Positions 34,440-46,239 of a stretch of DNA of 64,000 nucleotides are shown in pieces (within the stretch, counting starts at the first letter, position 1; each line of letters opens with the position of its first letter). The DNA is taken from NCBI GenBank assembly GCA_025504975.1, contig JANUWI010000008.1:620001-684000 (forward strand), read 5' to 3'. The DNA is from Plenodomus lindquistii (taxonomy: Eukaryota; Ascomycota; Dothideomycetes; Pleosporales; Leptosphaeriaceae). Under the pieces are notes generated by a model that saw nothing but the letters and a program-made list of their open reading frames with translations, was not told where the DNA came from and ran no database searches. The translations under genes were made by a program, and so were the position numbers.

Positions 34440-37127
34440 ATGGCCGAACCCACTGCCATCCCGCCTGATATAGTCGAGCGCCGATCGCTCTGCCTGTCCC
34501 GACCCATGCCCGGCATGGTGGTACAGCAAGGCGTGACTGGCTTCAAGGAAGACTTGTCGCGAGTCTTCAACCCCGCTGAGAACAACGCCGCTGAACACCT
34601 GGTCCAACTCAAAAATCGCCTTCGCAACGCCGACACGGACAGCTTCTGGTCCCAACTAACCCAAGGCCTGGCCACCCTTGTCGATGCACAGTATGCCTTC
34701 GTCTCAAAAAGGATCCTCGTCGACGACAAAGACGCCGCCGTCCAACTACCGCCCATTGGTGAGCCTGGAGCGTGCTTGATGGGTGAGGCCTTCTACGTCA
34801 ACGACGACCAGGGCCGAGGACCTGGCCTACTCAGGAACTTCAAGTACCACGCATACCAATGTCCATGCGCCTACATGAAGCACGACAAGATCTTCGTGAT
34901 CCCAGAAAAGCTAAACGACTTCATCCTCGACAACCCCAACGACTTGATCATTCCTGGAGAGGCATATCTTGGGATCCCCTTGTTCGCCGATGGAAAGTGT
35001 TTTGCGCACTTTGGTGTCATGTGGGGCGCAGAGGGTGCTGCTCGTCGTGTGCTGAGTTGGACCTTCATCGAGATGATGTTCCACAGCTTAGAAGACATGA
35101 TCTTAGCCAGAGTACTCGAAGGAGCCGATTTTGCTAAATCAGCACAATCACTTCTCGGTGGACATACTAAAATCGCGCCACACGAGGCAGTATCAGTTGC
35201 ACAGTCGCTAAAGCCCTATGCGAGAAGTCTTTCCCATGAACTGCGGACGCCTATGCAGGGAGTAGTGGGCATGCTCGATGTAATGATGGCCAACGTAAAG
35301 GAAGCGTCAGAGTCATTACAGGTCGACTCACGTATACGTGAGGTATTCGAAACATTAAAGGAGAATATCGAGGCCGTACAAGGTAAGCAACGCGTTCCGA
35401 GTAGCAATTTTCTGATTTTGCTGCCCGGGGGCCAACGTGGTGAGTGTGAGACTGACCTCGCTACAGATAGCTCGAGACGCGCAGTCGAAGCGGCAGACAA
35501 CGTTGTACACGCCTATGACATGAACATGGGCGTACCAGAAACACCTTTGTCATTCCTAGATGAATCACCTGACCTGATGATCACTGGAAACAACATGCAG
35601 GCTCCCTTTCGCGGTATGAAAAGACGGCGAGAAGAACTACTTTGCCCGGACCGTTCGGTCAAGGCACGTGTAGCACGACCTGTACGGCAAAGAGTCCGTG
35701 AATCGTTCTCTGAGGAACCCCATGTGCGCACTTGGATGTCGTGCCCTCCGTCCACCAGTGTGGTAGACGTCCTTGACACCACTTGCTCACATAATACCTC
35801 GCTAGGGGCCTGTGATTCGACGAGCTCGCCCATCTTCGCCTCTGAGCACTCCAAGGTCCCAGGACTCCGACATGCCAACTTGAGGGAGGTTCTTCAATAC
35901 GTGATCAACGATGCCCTCAAAGTTGGCGGCCGACCAGATTCCGCAGTTGCTGAAGCCACCGAGACTGGAGAGAGGATTGAAGTACGATCACGCAGCTCAA
36001 ATGGGGAAAAACATACGAAATGGATCGAATGGACCGTGTCGCCCGATGTACCGGAGACGATACTGATCGACGAGCGGGATCTAGCCAAGATGGTTTCTTG
36101 TCTAACACTGAACGCTATCAAGTTTACCCAAAATGGCTTCATCACCTTACAAGCAACCCTCAGTGCCCAAGGACGCTACATTATCATCAACATCAAGGAC
36201 AGTGGTTCTGGAATCCCTGCTGCTTTCCTGCCCAACCTCTTCAAGCCCTTTGCACGTGAAGACAACTCGTTTACACGGCAGAGCGAAGGCCTTGGCTTGG
36301 GCTTGATGGTCGCCAAAGGCATTGCTAGGAAGCTTGGAGGCGATCTCTTTTGTCTGCGCTCGCATGTGTCTGGACCTTCCAGAGGCTCCGAGTTTGAGAT
36401 GCGAGTTCCGCTCACTCCTGGCGAAATCTGCAGTCGTCCAGACACACCCTTTGGCTCGCCTACGCCTTCGATCAAATCACGCATGTCTGTCGAACGCGAA
36501 GTACCGCGCCTTGACCTCAGCCGCGCCCCTGCCACACCTCCCTTGAGTGCAGACTCGTTCAAGGGCGACTGTGGTCCTACCGTCACCATGCAGTCCATCT
36601 CTCCATCCGAAGAGATTGGTCTTCCCACACCACGACACGTTTCATCTTCACCCCGACGTCTAGTCGCTCGTCCTGTGTCGACCGAACGAGACATTGCCCC
36701 CGCCAAACTTGCCGAGCAGGTACCGCTCAACATCCTCGTCGTTGACGACAATGGGATCAATCGACGCGTTCTGGTCAGCATGCTGAAGCGGTTGGGCTAC
36801 AAGAACATCACCACTGCGTACAACGGCAATGACGCTGTCGAGGCGGTGCGCACCAATGCTATGACTCTGAACGCTCCACAGTTCGACATGATCCTCATGG
36901 ACCTCTGGATGCCACTGCTAGATGGCTTCCAAGCTACAGAGGTTATATTGGGCATGGATGAGCTGATCAGAAAGCCCACGATTCTTGCCGTCAGCGCCGA
37001 CATCACCGACACTGCGCTCACCAAGGCCGTGGAAAGTGGCATGAAGGGCTTCCTTACCAAGCCCTTTGTCGCAAGAGACATTGCGAGATTGATTCGGACG
37101 TACGGCACCTCCAACAACCACCACTGA
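34440..37127 (+). CDS. Soluble hybrid histidine kinase
   Basis: The frame runs through an 84-nt in-frame intron (35383-35466, GTAAGC..CTGAC..ACAG). Splicing joins EAVQ to DSSRRAVEA and gives 867 aa. Residues 60-240 form a GAF-like sensor part with no membrane segment. The phospho-acceptor is H266 in SHELRTPMQG; the N box is LTLNAIKF (N530), G1 is D559-SGSGI and G2 is GLGLGL. A receiver domain follows a Ser/Pro-rich linker: LVVDDNGINRR, phospho-acceptor D793 in LMDLWMP, and FLTKPF for the conserved Lys. It should autophosphorylate, pass phosphate to the receiver and then to an Ypd1-type carrier. Between the H box and N box is a long basic insert (MKRRREELL) that may be a nuclear signal. The fungal HHK class cannot be assigned safely. 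The upstream region is unusually long. Confidence 0.9.
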   Translation: MAEPTAIPPDIVERRSLCLSRPMPGMVVQQGVTGFKEDLSRVFNPAENNAAEHLVQLKNRLRNADTDSFWSQLTQGLATLVDAQYAFVSKRILVDDKDAAVQLPPIGEPGACLMGEAFYVNDDQGRGPGLLRNFKYHAYQCPCAYMKHDKIFVIPEKLNDFILDNPNDLIIPGEAYLGIPLFADGKCFAHFGVMWGAEGAARRVLSWTFIEMMFHSLEDMILARVLEGADFAKSAQSLLGGHTKIAPHEAVSVAQSLKPYARSLSHELRTPMQGVVGMLDVMMANVKEASESLQVDSRIREVFETLKENIEAVQGKQRVPSSNFLILLPGGQRGECETDLATDSSRRAVEAADNVVHAYDMNMGVPETPLSFLDESPDLMITGNNMQAPFRGMKRRREELLCPDRSVKARVARPVRQRVRESFSEEPHVRTWMSCPPSTSVVDVLDTTCSHNTSLGACDSTSSPIFASEHSKVPGLRHANLREVLQYVINDALKVGGRPDSAVAEATETGERIEVRSRSSNGEKHTKWIEWTVSPDVPETILIDERDLAKMVSCLTLNAIKFTQNGFITLQATLSAQGRYIIINIKDSGSGIPAAFLPNLFKPFAREDNSFTRQSEGLGLGLMVAKGIARKLGGDLFCLRSHVSGPSRGSEFEMRVPLTPGEICSRPDTPFGSPTPSIKSRMSVEREVPRLDLSRAPATPPLSADSFKGDCGPTVTMQSISPSEEIGLPTPRHVSSSPRRLVARPVSTERDIAPAKLAEQVPLNILVVDDNGINRRVLVSMLKRLGYKNITTAYNGNDAVEAVRTNAMTLNAPQFDMILMDLWMPLLDGFQATEVILGMDELIRKPTILAVSADITDTALTKAVESGMKGFLTKPFVARDIARLIRTYGTSNNHH

Positions 37128-38308
37128 TACGAACAACGACCGGCTTCGGACAACGATGACGGGTGTAATATACACACCAAACATGTTTATGATCATGACA
37201 GCATTGCATATAGCGAGGTTTTCCATTCGCTTTTGGCGTCGGTGGGGATTCCTTCTGGCTCATGATATAGTAGCCATGTTCGATACCCTATTTATTGTTT
37301 TTTTTTTTTTTTTTGCACGCATCCCAGGTTTGGGATGGCTCGATGGTACGACTTTATTGAGGAATCCAGCGCACAAGCGCAGCGACATGTCCATGTTGCC
37401 ATTTAGTAATTAATGCAACTACACCATTGAAACGACTCTGCAGGACTTTCCCTTGCCTATGTCTAGTAGACCATGCTGTGATGACAGACAATGCACCTTC
37501 AGGGGTAGGCTTAAGAGAGTGTGCACCAACCAAGGGCATTTGGGAATGAGGCTCTGCCGCATATGCGACATGGTCGGATGATGGTCCCACGGCGATGGCA
37601 CGGCGACAGCGATGATGTCGAGGGTGGGGGAGCGCGGGGCACAGTCGCCGGGATGCCGAATGCGTGAGGAATCTCCGGAATTCAAGCTGCAGTGGCAGAT
37701 TCACTGCATGCAGCATAGACAGCTGCGGTACACGGGTGCAAAGGACATGGACGTGCAAGAGAGTGATGGGAACGAAAGACTGGTCGTGAGCCAAACACAA
37801 TGCAAAGCCCAGAACATGCTCTACTGCGTGCGGTGGTGTGGGTCGGATGCGAGTGACGATTGGAGTGGGTGTGTGGCTTAGCGCTGGTGTGGCGGAAAAC
37901 TAGGCAGAGGACACATGTATCCTTGGTGCATAGCAAGAGAGCCGACGAGAGCTGCTGCTGGCCGAGTATACGAGCCGTCTTGTCTCTCTAGAAGATTCTC
38001 TTGGGTGACCCTCTTCACTTCACTTCTCTAGAGCGTTTGGACCACGTTGTAATCAGTCCCATCGAAAGCGACACGTATGCAATTCGGTGATTTTCCTTTG
38101 ATAGCTGGTACAATTACGACAAGTACGGATCATCGCCGAGCGCCCAGCCTCATCTCGTACCTCGACATTGCAAACCACCCACGCCTGGACTTTTTTCTTT
38201 TTCTAGAAACCCACAACGTAACGACGACAGTACCACCCCGACGCATAGGATCACCGCGCCAGAGAGGAATCGACGGACACGGCGGCGCAGCAGTGCTTGT
38301 CCAGGAGC
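37128..38308. other. Intergenic with poly-T tract
   Basis: 1.2 kb between the kinase and SERCA genes on the same strand. A T17 run lies at 37298-37314 in the kinase 3' region. Frames inside (37354-37936) lack domains. CT-rich sequence around 37975-38110 fits the SERCA promoter and 5' UTR. Confidence 0.5.
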
Positions 38309-41300
38309 ATGGAGAATGCCTACACAAAGACGCCCGCTGAGGCGCTGAAGGCGTTCCAGGTCACAGAGGAGCGCGGCTTGTCGGAGCAGCAGGTGCGCAG
38401 CTTGCGGGAGAAGCATGGCAGGAATTGTACGTTGCCCCCACACAATGCGCTCGTTGCGGACTGTGTGTGGATCCATACAAAAGGATGACGGCTAACGCAA
38501 GCAAACAGCGCTGCCAGAAGACCCGCCCACGCCCATCTGGGAGCTCATTCTCGAGCAGTTCAAGGACCAGCTCGTCATCATCTTGCTTGGCTCGGCGGCC
38601 GTCTCCTTTGTCCTCGCCCTGTTTGAGCAGGAGGAGGGCTGGACTGCCTTTGTAGATCCTGCAGTTGTACGTGTCCCCCATCAACTCCGCTACGCGACAC
38701 TGCTAACACGCCAATCTGCCAGATCCTCACCATCCTCATCCTCAACGCCGTCGTCGGCGTCTCGCAAGAAACCAGCGCCGAAAAAGCAATCGCCGCGCTC
38801 CAAGAATACTCCGCCAACGAGGCCAAAGTCGTCCGCGACGGCCACATCACGCGTGTCAAGGCCGACGAGCTCGTCCCCGGCGATGTCATCTCCGTCACGA
38901 TTGGCGACCGCATCCCCGCCGACTGCAGAATCCTGTCCATACAGAGCAACAGCTTCAACATCGACCAGTCCATTCTCACCGGCGAGAGCGAGAGCGTGCC
39001 CAAGGACACGCGCGTCGTCCAGGATGCGAGCGCCGTCAAGCAGGACCAGATCAACATGTTGTTCTCCGGCACCACGGTTGTCACGGGCCATGCGACTGCG
39101 CTGGTCGTCTTGACGGGCGGAAACACGGCCATTGGCGACATCCACGAGAGCATCACGGCGCAGATTTCGCAGCCCACACCGCTCAAGGAGAAGCTGAATG
39201 ACTTTGGCGACCAGCTCGCCAAGGTCATTACGGCGATTTGCATTCTGGTCTGGCTTATCAACATTCGCAACTTCAACGACCCCTCGCATGGCAGTTTCAC
39301 AAAGGGCGCGATTTACTACCTCAAGATTGCCGTGTCGCTCGGTGTTGCGGCGATTCCCGAGGGTCTGGCTGTAGTCATTACGACTTGCTTGGCTTTGGGA
39401 ACGCGCAAGATGGCGGCGAGGAACGCGGTTGTGCGTAGTTTGCCTTCGGTCGAGACGCTGGGAAGCTGCAGTGTCATCTGCTCTGACAAGACTGGTACCT
39501 TGACTACTAACCAGATGAGCGTCAACAAGATGGTCTTTATCAGCGAGGACGGCAACGGCCTTGAGGAGTTCGACGTCGCGGGTACTAGCTTTGCGCCCGA
39601 GGGCCAGATCTCGCTCCGTGGCAAGCCTGTCGAGAACTTGGCTGCGCAGTCTGATACTATTCGCCAGATTTGCGAGGTCACTGCTCTCTGCAACGACGCG
39701 GCTTTGGAATACGACTCGAAGAACGGCACCTACAACCTCATTGGTGAGCCCACTGAGGGCGCGCTCCGCGTTTTGGTGGAAAAGGTTGGAACTCCTGATC
39801 TGAGTGTCAATGCAAGCCGCGCCAGCACCGCCCCTGAAGACCGTCTGGACTACGCTACCAAGCACTACAACCAGCAAAACGAACGTCTGGCGACTTACGA
39901 ATTCTCCCGCGATCGCAAGAGCATGTCTGTCCTGGTCAAGAGCGGAAACACGCAAAAGCTCCTTGTCAAGGGTGCCCCCGAAGCCATTCTCGAGCGCTGC
40001 ACAAACGTCGTTGTTGGCAAGAACGGCAAGAAGGTCGCCATGAACAAGCAACTCGCCAGCCTCATCAACAAGGAAATCATCGAATACGGTAACCAAGGCC
40101 TCCGTGTCATCGCCATCGCGTCTGTTGAAGACATCGGCTCGCACCCTCTTCTCGGCAAGGCCAAGACTACCAAGGAGTACTCTCAACTCGAGCAGAAAAT
40201 GACTCTTGTCGGTCTCGTCGCCATGTTGGACCCCCCTCGCCCTGAAGTCCGCGCCTCCATCGCAAAGTGCCGCTCAGCAGGTATCCGCGTCGTAGTCATC
40301 ACCGGCGACAACCAAAATACCGCCGAAGCAATCTGCCGCTCCATTGGCGTTTTTGGCCCCAACGAAGACCTCACTGGAAAATCCTACACTGGCCGCCAAT
40401 TCGACGATTTGAGTGATGCAGAAAAGATGCACGCCGCGAAACACGCGTCCCTCTTCTCCCGCACCGAACCAACCCACAAGTCCAAGCTCGTGGACCTCCT
40501 CCAACAAGCCGGCGAAGTGGTTGCCATGACCGGTGACGGCGTCAACGATGCGCCTGCCCTCAAGAAAGCCGACATTGGTGTGGCCATGGGCTCTGGTACT
40601 GACGTGGCCAAACTCGCCGCCGACATGGTACTCGTCGACGACAACTTTGCCACGATCGAAGGCGCCGTCGAAGAAGGCCGATCCATCTACAACAACACGC
40701 AACAATTCATCCGCTACCTCATCTCCTCCAACATTGGCGAAGTCGTCTCCATTTTCCTCACCGCCGCCATGGGCATGCCCGAAGCTCTAATCCCCGTCCA
40801 ACTCCTCTGGGTAAACCTCGTAACCGACGGCCTCCCCGCCACAGCCCTCAGTTTCAACCCCGCTGACCACGACATCATGCGCCGCAAACCCCGCAAACGC
40901 GACGAGCCGCTCATCTCCGGCTGGCTCTTCTTCCGCTACATGGTAATCGGCACATACGTGGGCGCCGCCACAGTCGGAGGCTACGCATGGTGGTTCATGT
41001 TCAACGCCTCGGGTCCGCAAATCTCCTTTTACCAGCTCCGCCACTTCCACCGCTGCAGCACCCAATTCCCCGAAATCGGCTGCGAAATGTTTTCAAATTC
41101 TTCCGCCGAGGCTGCGTCGACGGTCAGCCTGAGCATCTTGGTGGTCATTGAGATGCTGAATGCGATGAATGCGCTCAGTAGCTCCGAGTCGCTGTTCACG
41201 CTCCCCCTGTGGAAGAATATGATGCTGGTTTATGCGATTTTGGGCAGTATGACGTTGCATTTTGCGCTATTGTATGTGCCGTTTTTGCGGGGGTTGTTTA

Positions 41301-41587
41301 GTGTGGTGCCGCTTGGGTGGGGGGAGTGGAAGGCGGTGTTGGCGATTAGTGCGCCGATTCTGTGAGTTTATGCCCCTTTTTTCCTGTTGTTTTCGCTGGT
41401 GGTGAGACGACACGGCTGCGTCTGTGTGTGTGGTGTTTTTATAATTCGATAGTAAAGCTAACAAGTGCGCAATAGTGTAATCGACGAAGTACTCAAGTAC
41501 TTTGAACGACGCTTCTTCATTCAAAAGGGTAACGAGACGTTGGAAGTCGCTGAGCAGAAGCAGAATGGGAGACCGAAGAAGGAGTGA
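38309..41587 (+). CDS. SERCA-type Ca2+-transporting P-type ATPase
   Basis: Four exons, 38309-38426, 38509-38666, 38723-41361 and 41476-41587, give 1008 aa, the normal length for the family. The start MENAYTKTPAEAL matches the SERCA N-terminus. Landmarks in order are the actuator motif LTGESESVPKD; IPEGLAVV in M4 (the Ca2+-binding PEGL); CSDKTGT with phospho-Asp at 347; KGAPE; TGDGVNDAPALKKADIG; and the C-terminal VLKYFERRF tail. It pumps cytosolic Ca2+ into the ER or other secretory compartments. Introns of 82, 56 and 114 nt all have GT..AG ends, and a GCTAAC branch point is seen in the first two. Codon bias is strong (C-ending), fitting high expression, and it produces a long antisense shadow frame. 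Nothing is broken. Confidence 0.96.
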
Positions 41588-42113
41588 AGTGAGTAAATAG
41601 ATATTTTGTCTTAAGTTGGGATGTTGGAGTTCGCGGTAGACCTCGCGTTGATATGAGGAGAGAGAGAAAGAAAGTAAGAAAGAGAAATGTGGGTGGAAAT
41701 GGTTGTATGCATACCCCCTGGTGCTAGAGGTGAGACGCGTTTACATTCGCATTTGCATCTGCGTGCGTATTGCGAGAGGGATCTTGATCGCATTGTCGTT
41801 GTATAGTAGGGTATGGTGTAGTTCGTCATGCGCTTCCCATCTTTACTTACGGGTAGCTCGTCAATAGCAGTAGGCATACTGTCGCGAATGGCGAGGTGTA
41901 TATGTATATTTACATATTTCCCTCATTGATGGGGCTATTATCTATACATGTTCATAGAACCAAACAGTCGCGCCCGTGCACTACCGGTAGTCTTGGCAAC
42001 TCTCCAGTGATGGGGCCAAGAAGAACATTCAAGACCCGTCAACAACACCACTTCGCATTTCGTTGTCATCTGTCAGGACCCAAATCCTGGATAGAGCATC
42101 GACCGCCTCTAAT
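41588..42113. other. Intergenic, no gene seen
   Basis: 526 bp between SERCA and the AIM9-like gene, including purine-rich GAGAGAGAAAGAAAG sequence at about 41660-41690. No gene seen. Confidence 0.5.
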
Positions 42114-43902
42114 ATGAGGAGATCATGTTTCGGTGTTCAGAAGCCTCGCTCTCTCTTACATGCCTGCTTTGGCCTCTGCCAGGAATTATCCACCGCTCGG
42201 CAAATGGCACTGTATTCGACGAGAGAAACACTGCAAACTGGCAAGGTATCATCGAGTATCAGCGATCCAGAACATCCGTTTTATAACTATACATCTGGTA
42301 GATGGCTGTCAGTAACTACTAAACCTCGGCATTTCCGTACTCGAATTGATAATTCCAAACCACCGCAGATACAACGAGCACTTACGCCTCTCTGAACGGC
42401 GACGTCATTTCAACATCCACGAGCTCTTTGAAGTTGTCGCCAAGTCTGTCGGTCGTTCCACAGATGCCATCACTACCTTTGCGAAAATTGCCGAAGGCGG
42501 TTCATACCGTATCTTTGAAGCGACGTTTCAATATGGGATGAGCGCGATTGTACGACTTCCGTACCCTTGCACCGTACCTCGAGGATGTGGTATTGTTAGC
42601 GAGGTCGCTACAATGGAGTATCTTCGTCTGCATGGTGTTCCGATCCCGAAGATCTTGGACTGGAGTTCATCGACGGACAATCAAGTCCGGTCTGAGTATA
42701 TCATCATGGAAAAGGTTGCGGGCAGGGAACTGGAATATACGTGGTATACGATGACGGCAAAAGAGAGAATGGCTGTTGTGGAGCAAATTGTCGATATAGA
42801 GAGGATGCTATTTGCGATACAATTTCCTGCCAATGGCAGTATATACTATAAAAGCTGTGTGGGTACCGAGACTACTACGGTTGACCTGCCCTTGGCTGGC
42901 GATTGTTGTGATACGGATAGATTTTGCATTGGACCTTCTACTGAATTCCTGTGGTGGTATCAAAGGCGAGACGAACTGGCCGTCAATCGAGGACCTTGTA
43001 AGACACCCTTCCTCCTTATTCTGTTCGCTCTTGATTAACTGGAAGGATGTAGGGAAAACACCCAAGGAAGTGTTGGAGGCAGTCGGTCATAGAGAATTGT
43101 CCTGGCTGCAAAAGTTCGGCAAGCACCGTTTTCCCCGAGAACCGCTCTACAGAGAATTCTACAATCGTCAAAAAGTCGACCCGCAAGCGCAAGTAGACAG
43201 CTTAAAGGATTACCTCAAGCCTGCTCCACACATTATTCCGGAAAATCCAGAGTTATGCCAACCAACAATCCGTCACCCAGATCTCTCACCAAACAACATC
43301 TTCATCTCTGAACAATCTGGCAACGATATAACCGGAGTCATCGACTGGCAACACAGCACCATACTCCCCATGTTACTACAAGCCAAAATCCCCCAGCATT
43401 TTTCAAAACTACGGCGACGCCGATTCAGAAAACTTCCGTCGTCCAGCGCTGCCTCTGAATTTCGAGTCTTTGGACGAGAGCGACAAGGCAAATGAATGGG
43501 AACTCTACCATCGACGACAGCTCCACTATTTCTACCTGGGATTTACAAGTACCAACAACGAGCCGCACTTTCACGCAATGCGAAAACGAGACCTCATTGT
43601 ACGAAACAGACTCTATGACACTGCAGCCAGACCGTGGGAAGGCGACAAGACATCACTCAAAGCAGAACTCGTACGAATATCGACCCACTACTACTGGCCC
43701 GATATCGCTGCTTCAGCTTCAAGAATGAAAGGCGCAGACTTCGCCGTCAGATATACCGACGCAGATGTCACAAAGTGCCTCGATATCGACGCAAAGCAAA
43801 AAGGCAGCGGATGCGCAAATGCAGCGACTCCGCGACTTCATCGGCGTCAATATTGACGGGTGGGTGTCGATGGAACGCTACGAAGAGGCGAGGGAAAAAT
43901 AA
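42114..43902 (+). pseudogene. AIM9-like APH/kinase-fold gene with two frameshifts
   Basis: Exons 42114-42307, 42369-42997 and 43053 onward join well (GRWL-YNEHLRLSER and NRGP-WKTPKEV). The start MRRSCFGVQ looks like a mitochondrial presequence, and YTSGRWL...FNIHELFE is typical of fungal AIM9 (altered inheritance of mitochondria 9) proteins. The kinase-fold motifs are present: IAEGGSYRIF, catalytic IRHPDLSPNNIF and metal-binding GVIDWQHS. The frame then shifts by +1 at a T5 run (43399-43403); the next frame continues with QNYGDADSENF. It shifts by +1 again at an A5 run (43798-43802), after which DFIGVNIDGWVSMERYEEA runs to TAA at 43900. Everything else is intact, so it is either a very young pseudogene or a gene hit by two homopolymer errors in the assembly. 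Confidence 0.8.
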
Positions 43903-45102
43903 CGGTATATCAAACAGCAAATGCTGGATGCTGCGGAGACGGAGGGAGAGCGCAAAGAATTGAACGAACATTGGCCTTTCCAGGATCACGAAGAGGTGGA
44001 TTGAGTTTGATGGTTGAAGGTCGGGATATGTCATCAAGGTTCAAAGTATCATTCATACATTGCAAGTAAAAAAAATCCCTTCCCTCGTTCAGCAGGCAAC
44101 GAATGTGAGGTTCTCTAGATACGGTGACATGGGTGGGAGTATCTCTAGAACTCTTTGCCCAATTCAATTTGTCCAATTACCTGGGGAAAAATTGAACATG
44201 CAATCGATATTCCAGTCTCGGATAACGTCCATACACCAAAGGCTAATGTTACATGTTTTCGAAGTGGAATATATGGCAAGTCTCTGCGAGGGACTGTAGA
44301 CCGGGGAGTAGGGGATGGTAGGTTTGCGGTAGTATAATGGCGTGGGTGTGTTGTACTAGCGAGCTGGAGTGATTGTGTCTGATGGGTATGGTATGTGTGT
44401 GGATGCTGTTTGAGCGGGGTTAGTTACGTATGGAGTCGGGAAGGAATGGTCGTGAGAAGAAGGGTTTCCTTGACTTTTTTTTTTTCAAAAAATAACTGGG
44501 TTTTTCTTTTCGAGAGACTGTGGTGGGAATTTGGGGATGAGATGGTGGGGGTATATATTGCTGAAATGTACTCTAGGTATGATTTCAGCCTCCCTGACTA
44601 TATGATGGCAGTATGGTTGGAAAGCTATGGGTAAAACGCCTCGACAGTAGTCCTACTTAGGGGAATCGAGCAAACTTGTCATGTAGATACCAAGTTTTGT
44701 GCATGGTTTCACAATGAGTCTGCATGGATGGATCTCGCAATGTTTTTGGTATGCGGAAATATATTTGCGACGAGGGGGACGCTGTAGACTACATGTACAC
44801 GCACAGTGTAACTGTATCGATCTTCCTCGCCTGCGCGAAAATAGACAAATGTCGCCGATTGCGTGTACATGGTGTGGCGGGACGAGATTGTCTTTCTTCC
44901 CCGCTTACTCAAACATGTTATACGCCGCCGACTCCCACCCATTCCAATGCAATGTTCAAAGACGCCGGGGTGTCATATGCGCAGCAATATTGCGGTCCAA
45001 CGCCAAATCCCCGGCCAAGTACAAGTTCTCTCAATTCCAGGTTGTCCGCCGAATGTCTAATCGTCCGCCCGCCGTGTTCCTGGATCAGGTAACTGTCGAT
45101 AC
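43903..45102. other. Intergenic, no gene seen
   Basis: 1.2 kb between convergent genes. A T11 run lies at 44475-44485. Frames such as 44699-45190 plus have no domain. Confidence 0.5.
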
Positions 45103-46239
45103 TTATGTCGAGTCTGTGAGTCGATGGTTGGGTTGCTGTCGTGTGATATCGTGGAGAGTGTACTTACCATCATCGACAAACTGGGTGTAGGTGTCGCAGG
45201 TATGACCGTCAGGGCAGCGCGACTGACCGCAGTCTTTGCACTTGGTGCCATGATCAGCAGGACGAGCGCGATGGGCGAGGCTGGCGTTGAAGGCGCCACC
45301 TGTGGTGACGACGGGTTTGTTGTCGACATGTAGGTTGATGGTCGGGGTATTGATGAGCTGAGGCGCGGCCGCTGAGGCGAGGGTGGAGGTGCCGGGAGGG
45401 TTGATGGCGGAAGAGGCTACACCGTTAACGGGTCCGTCACCTGCTGTTCCTGACATCTCGGTGTCTTCGCCGTTGGGGTTACCGGTGTTGGAGGATGGAG
45501 CAGGTACCTGCGCGTTCGGAGCCAGCATACCAAAGTGCGATTTGTAACGGTGGAAATCCTTGTCCAGACGGGCCGCCTTTCGCTCTGCAGTCTGCTGTGC
45601 CTTGCGCGCGGTGTCGAGGAGCTCTTGAGTCGCGCGACAGCCGTTGTTGGCCGTTGTCTTGTCCCTTCTCTCCTTTTGCAAGGCCGCCTTCAGTTCTCAG
45701 ATTTCAGCTTCCTTGCTTCGGAGCTGAGACTAATCACGGTTCTGCAAAGCCAGAGTGTTAACTAGCTGCAGTGTATTGGAGCATTGTGTCTCCATGGAGT
45801 CCAACAGCGAGTTGTTCGTGTCCTTTTGCGCAGCCAACATCTCCTTGGAGTCTGCAAGTGCATCTTGCAGCTCCGAATTCTTGCTCAACACTTCGAAAGC
45901 CTTCACTTCAACAAGGTTGCCGCTCTCATGCCACTGCTGTACTGTCTCGACGGCCTTCTCATGGTTGACAGATCCGAGACGGCGTAGCTGCGACAGCTTA
46001 GTCGTGTACGACTCGGTCGTCTTCTCGAGCTCAGCAAGGACAGTTCGCGCCAACAGTTCGCTGGTCTGGTGCTTTGCCCAATACATGCGGTACTGATCGA
46101 CCGCGTCGTCGTACGTGGCGGGCACCTGGAGGTCTTTGGCGGCGGCGGTCAGTTGCCTGGGATTTGGAGTTGAGTGATTGTAGTCCCCCATCTCTAGGTC
46201 GTCGTGGCGGCCACGAGAGTTAGGAAAGTTAGGGCTCAT
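45103..46239 (-). CDS. Coiled-coil protein with Cys-rich C-terminus (array gene 1)
   Basis: The frame from the ATG at 46239 to a final exon at 45113-45103 (after a GTAAGT..ACAG intron, 45167-45114) would give about 360 residues. The N-terminal 240 residues are charged and helical: LARTVLAELEKTTESYTTKL, SKNSELQDALADSKEML, RKAQQTAERKAARLDKDF. A Pro/Thr/Ala-rich linker follows, then KCKDCGQSRCPDGHTCDTY with Cys in CxxCx4Cx5C spacing. The frame contains TAG (45732-45730) and TGA (45699-45697). They vanish if a 42-nt segment GTGATT..TGAG is an intron, which keeps phase, but the donor is weak and the segment itself reads as coiled coil. The gene is therefore either intact with a tiny intron or carries two nonsense changes. 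Function unknown; it resembles its neighbours in layout. Confidence 0.65.
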
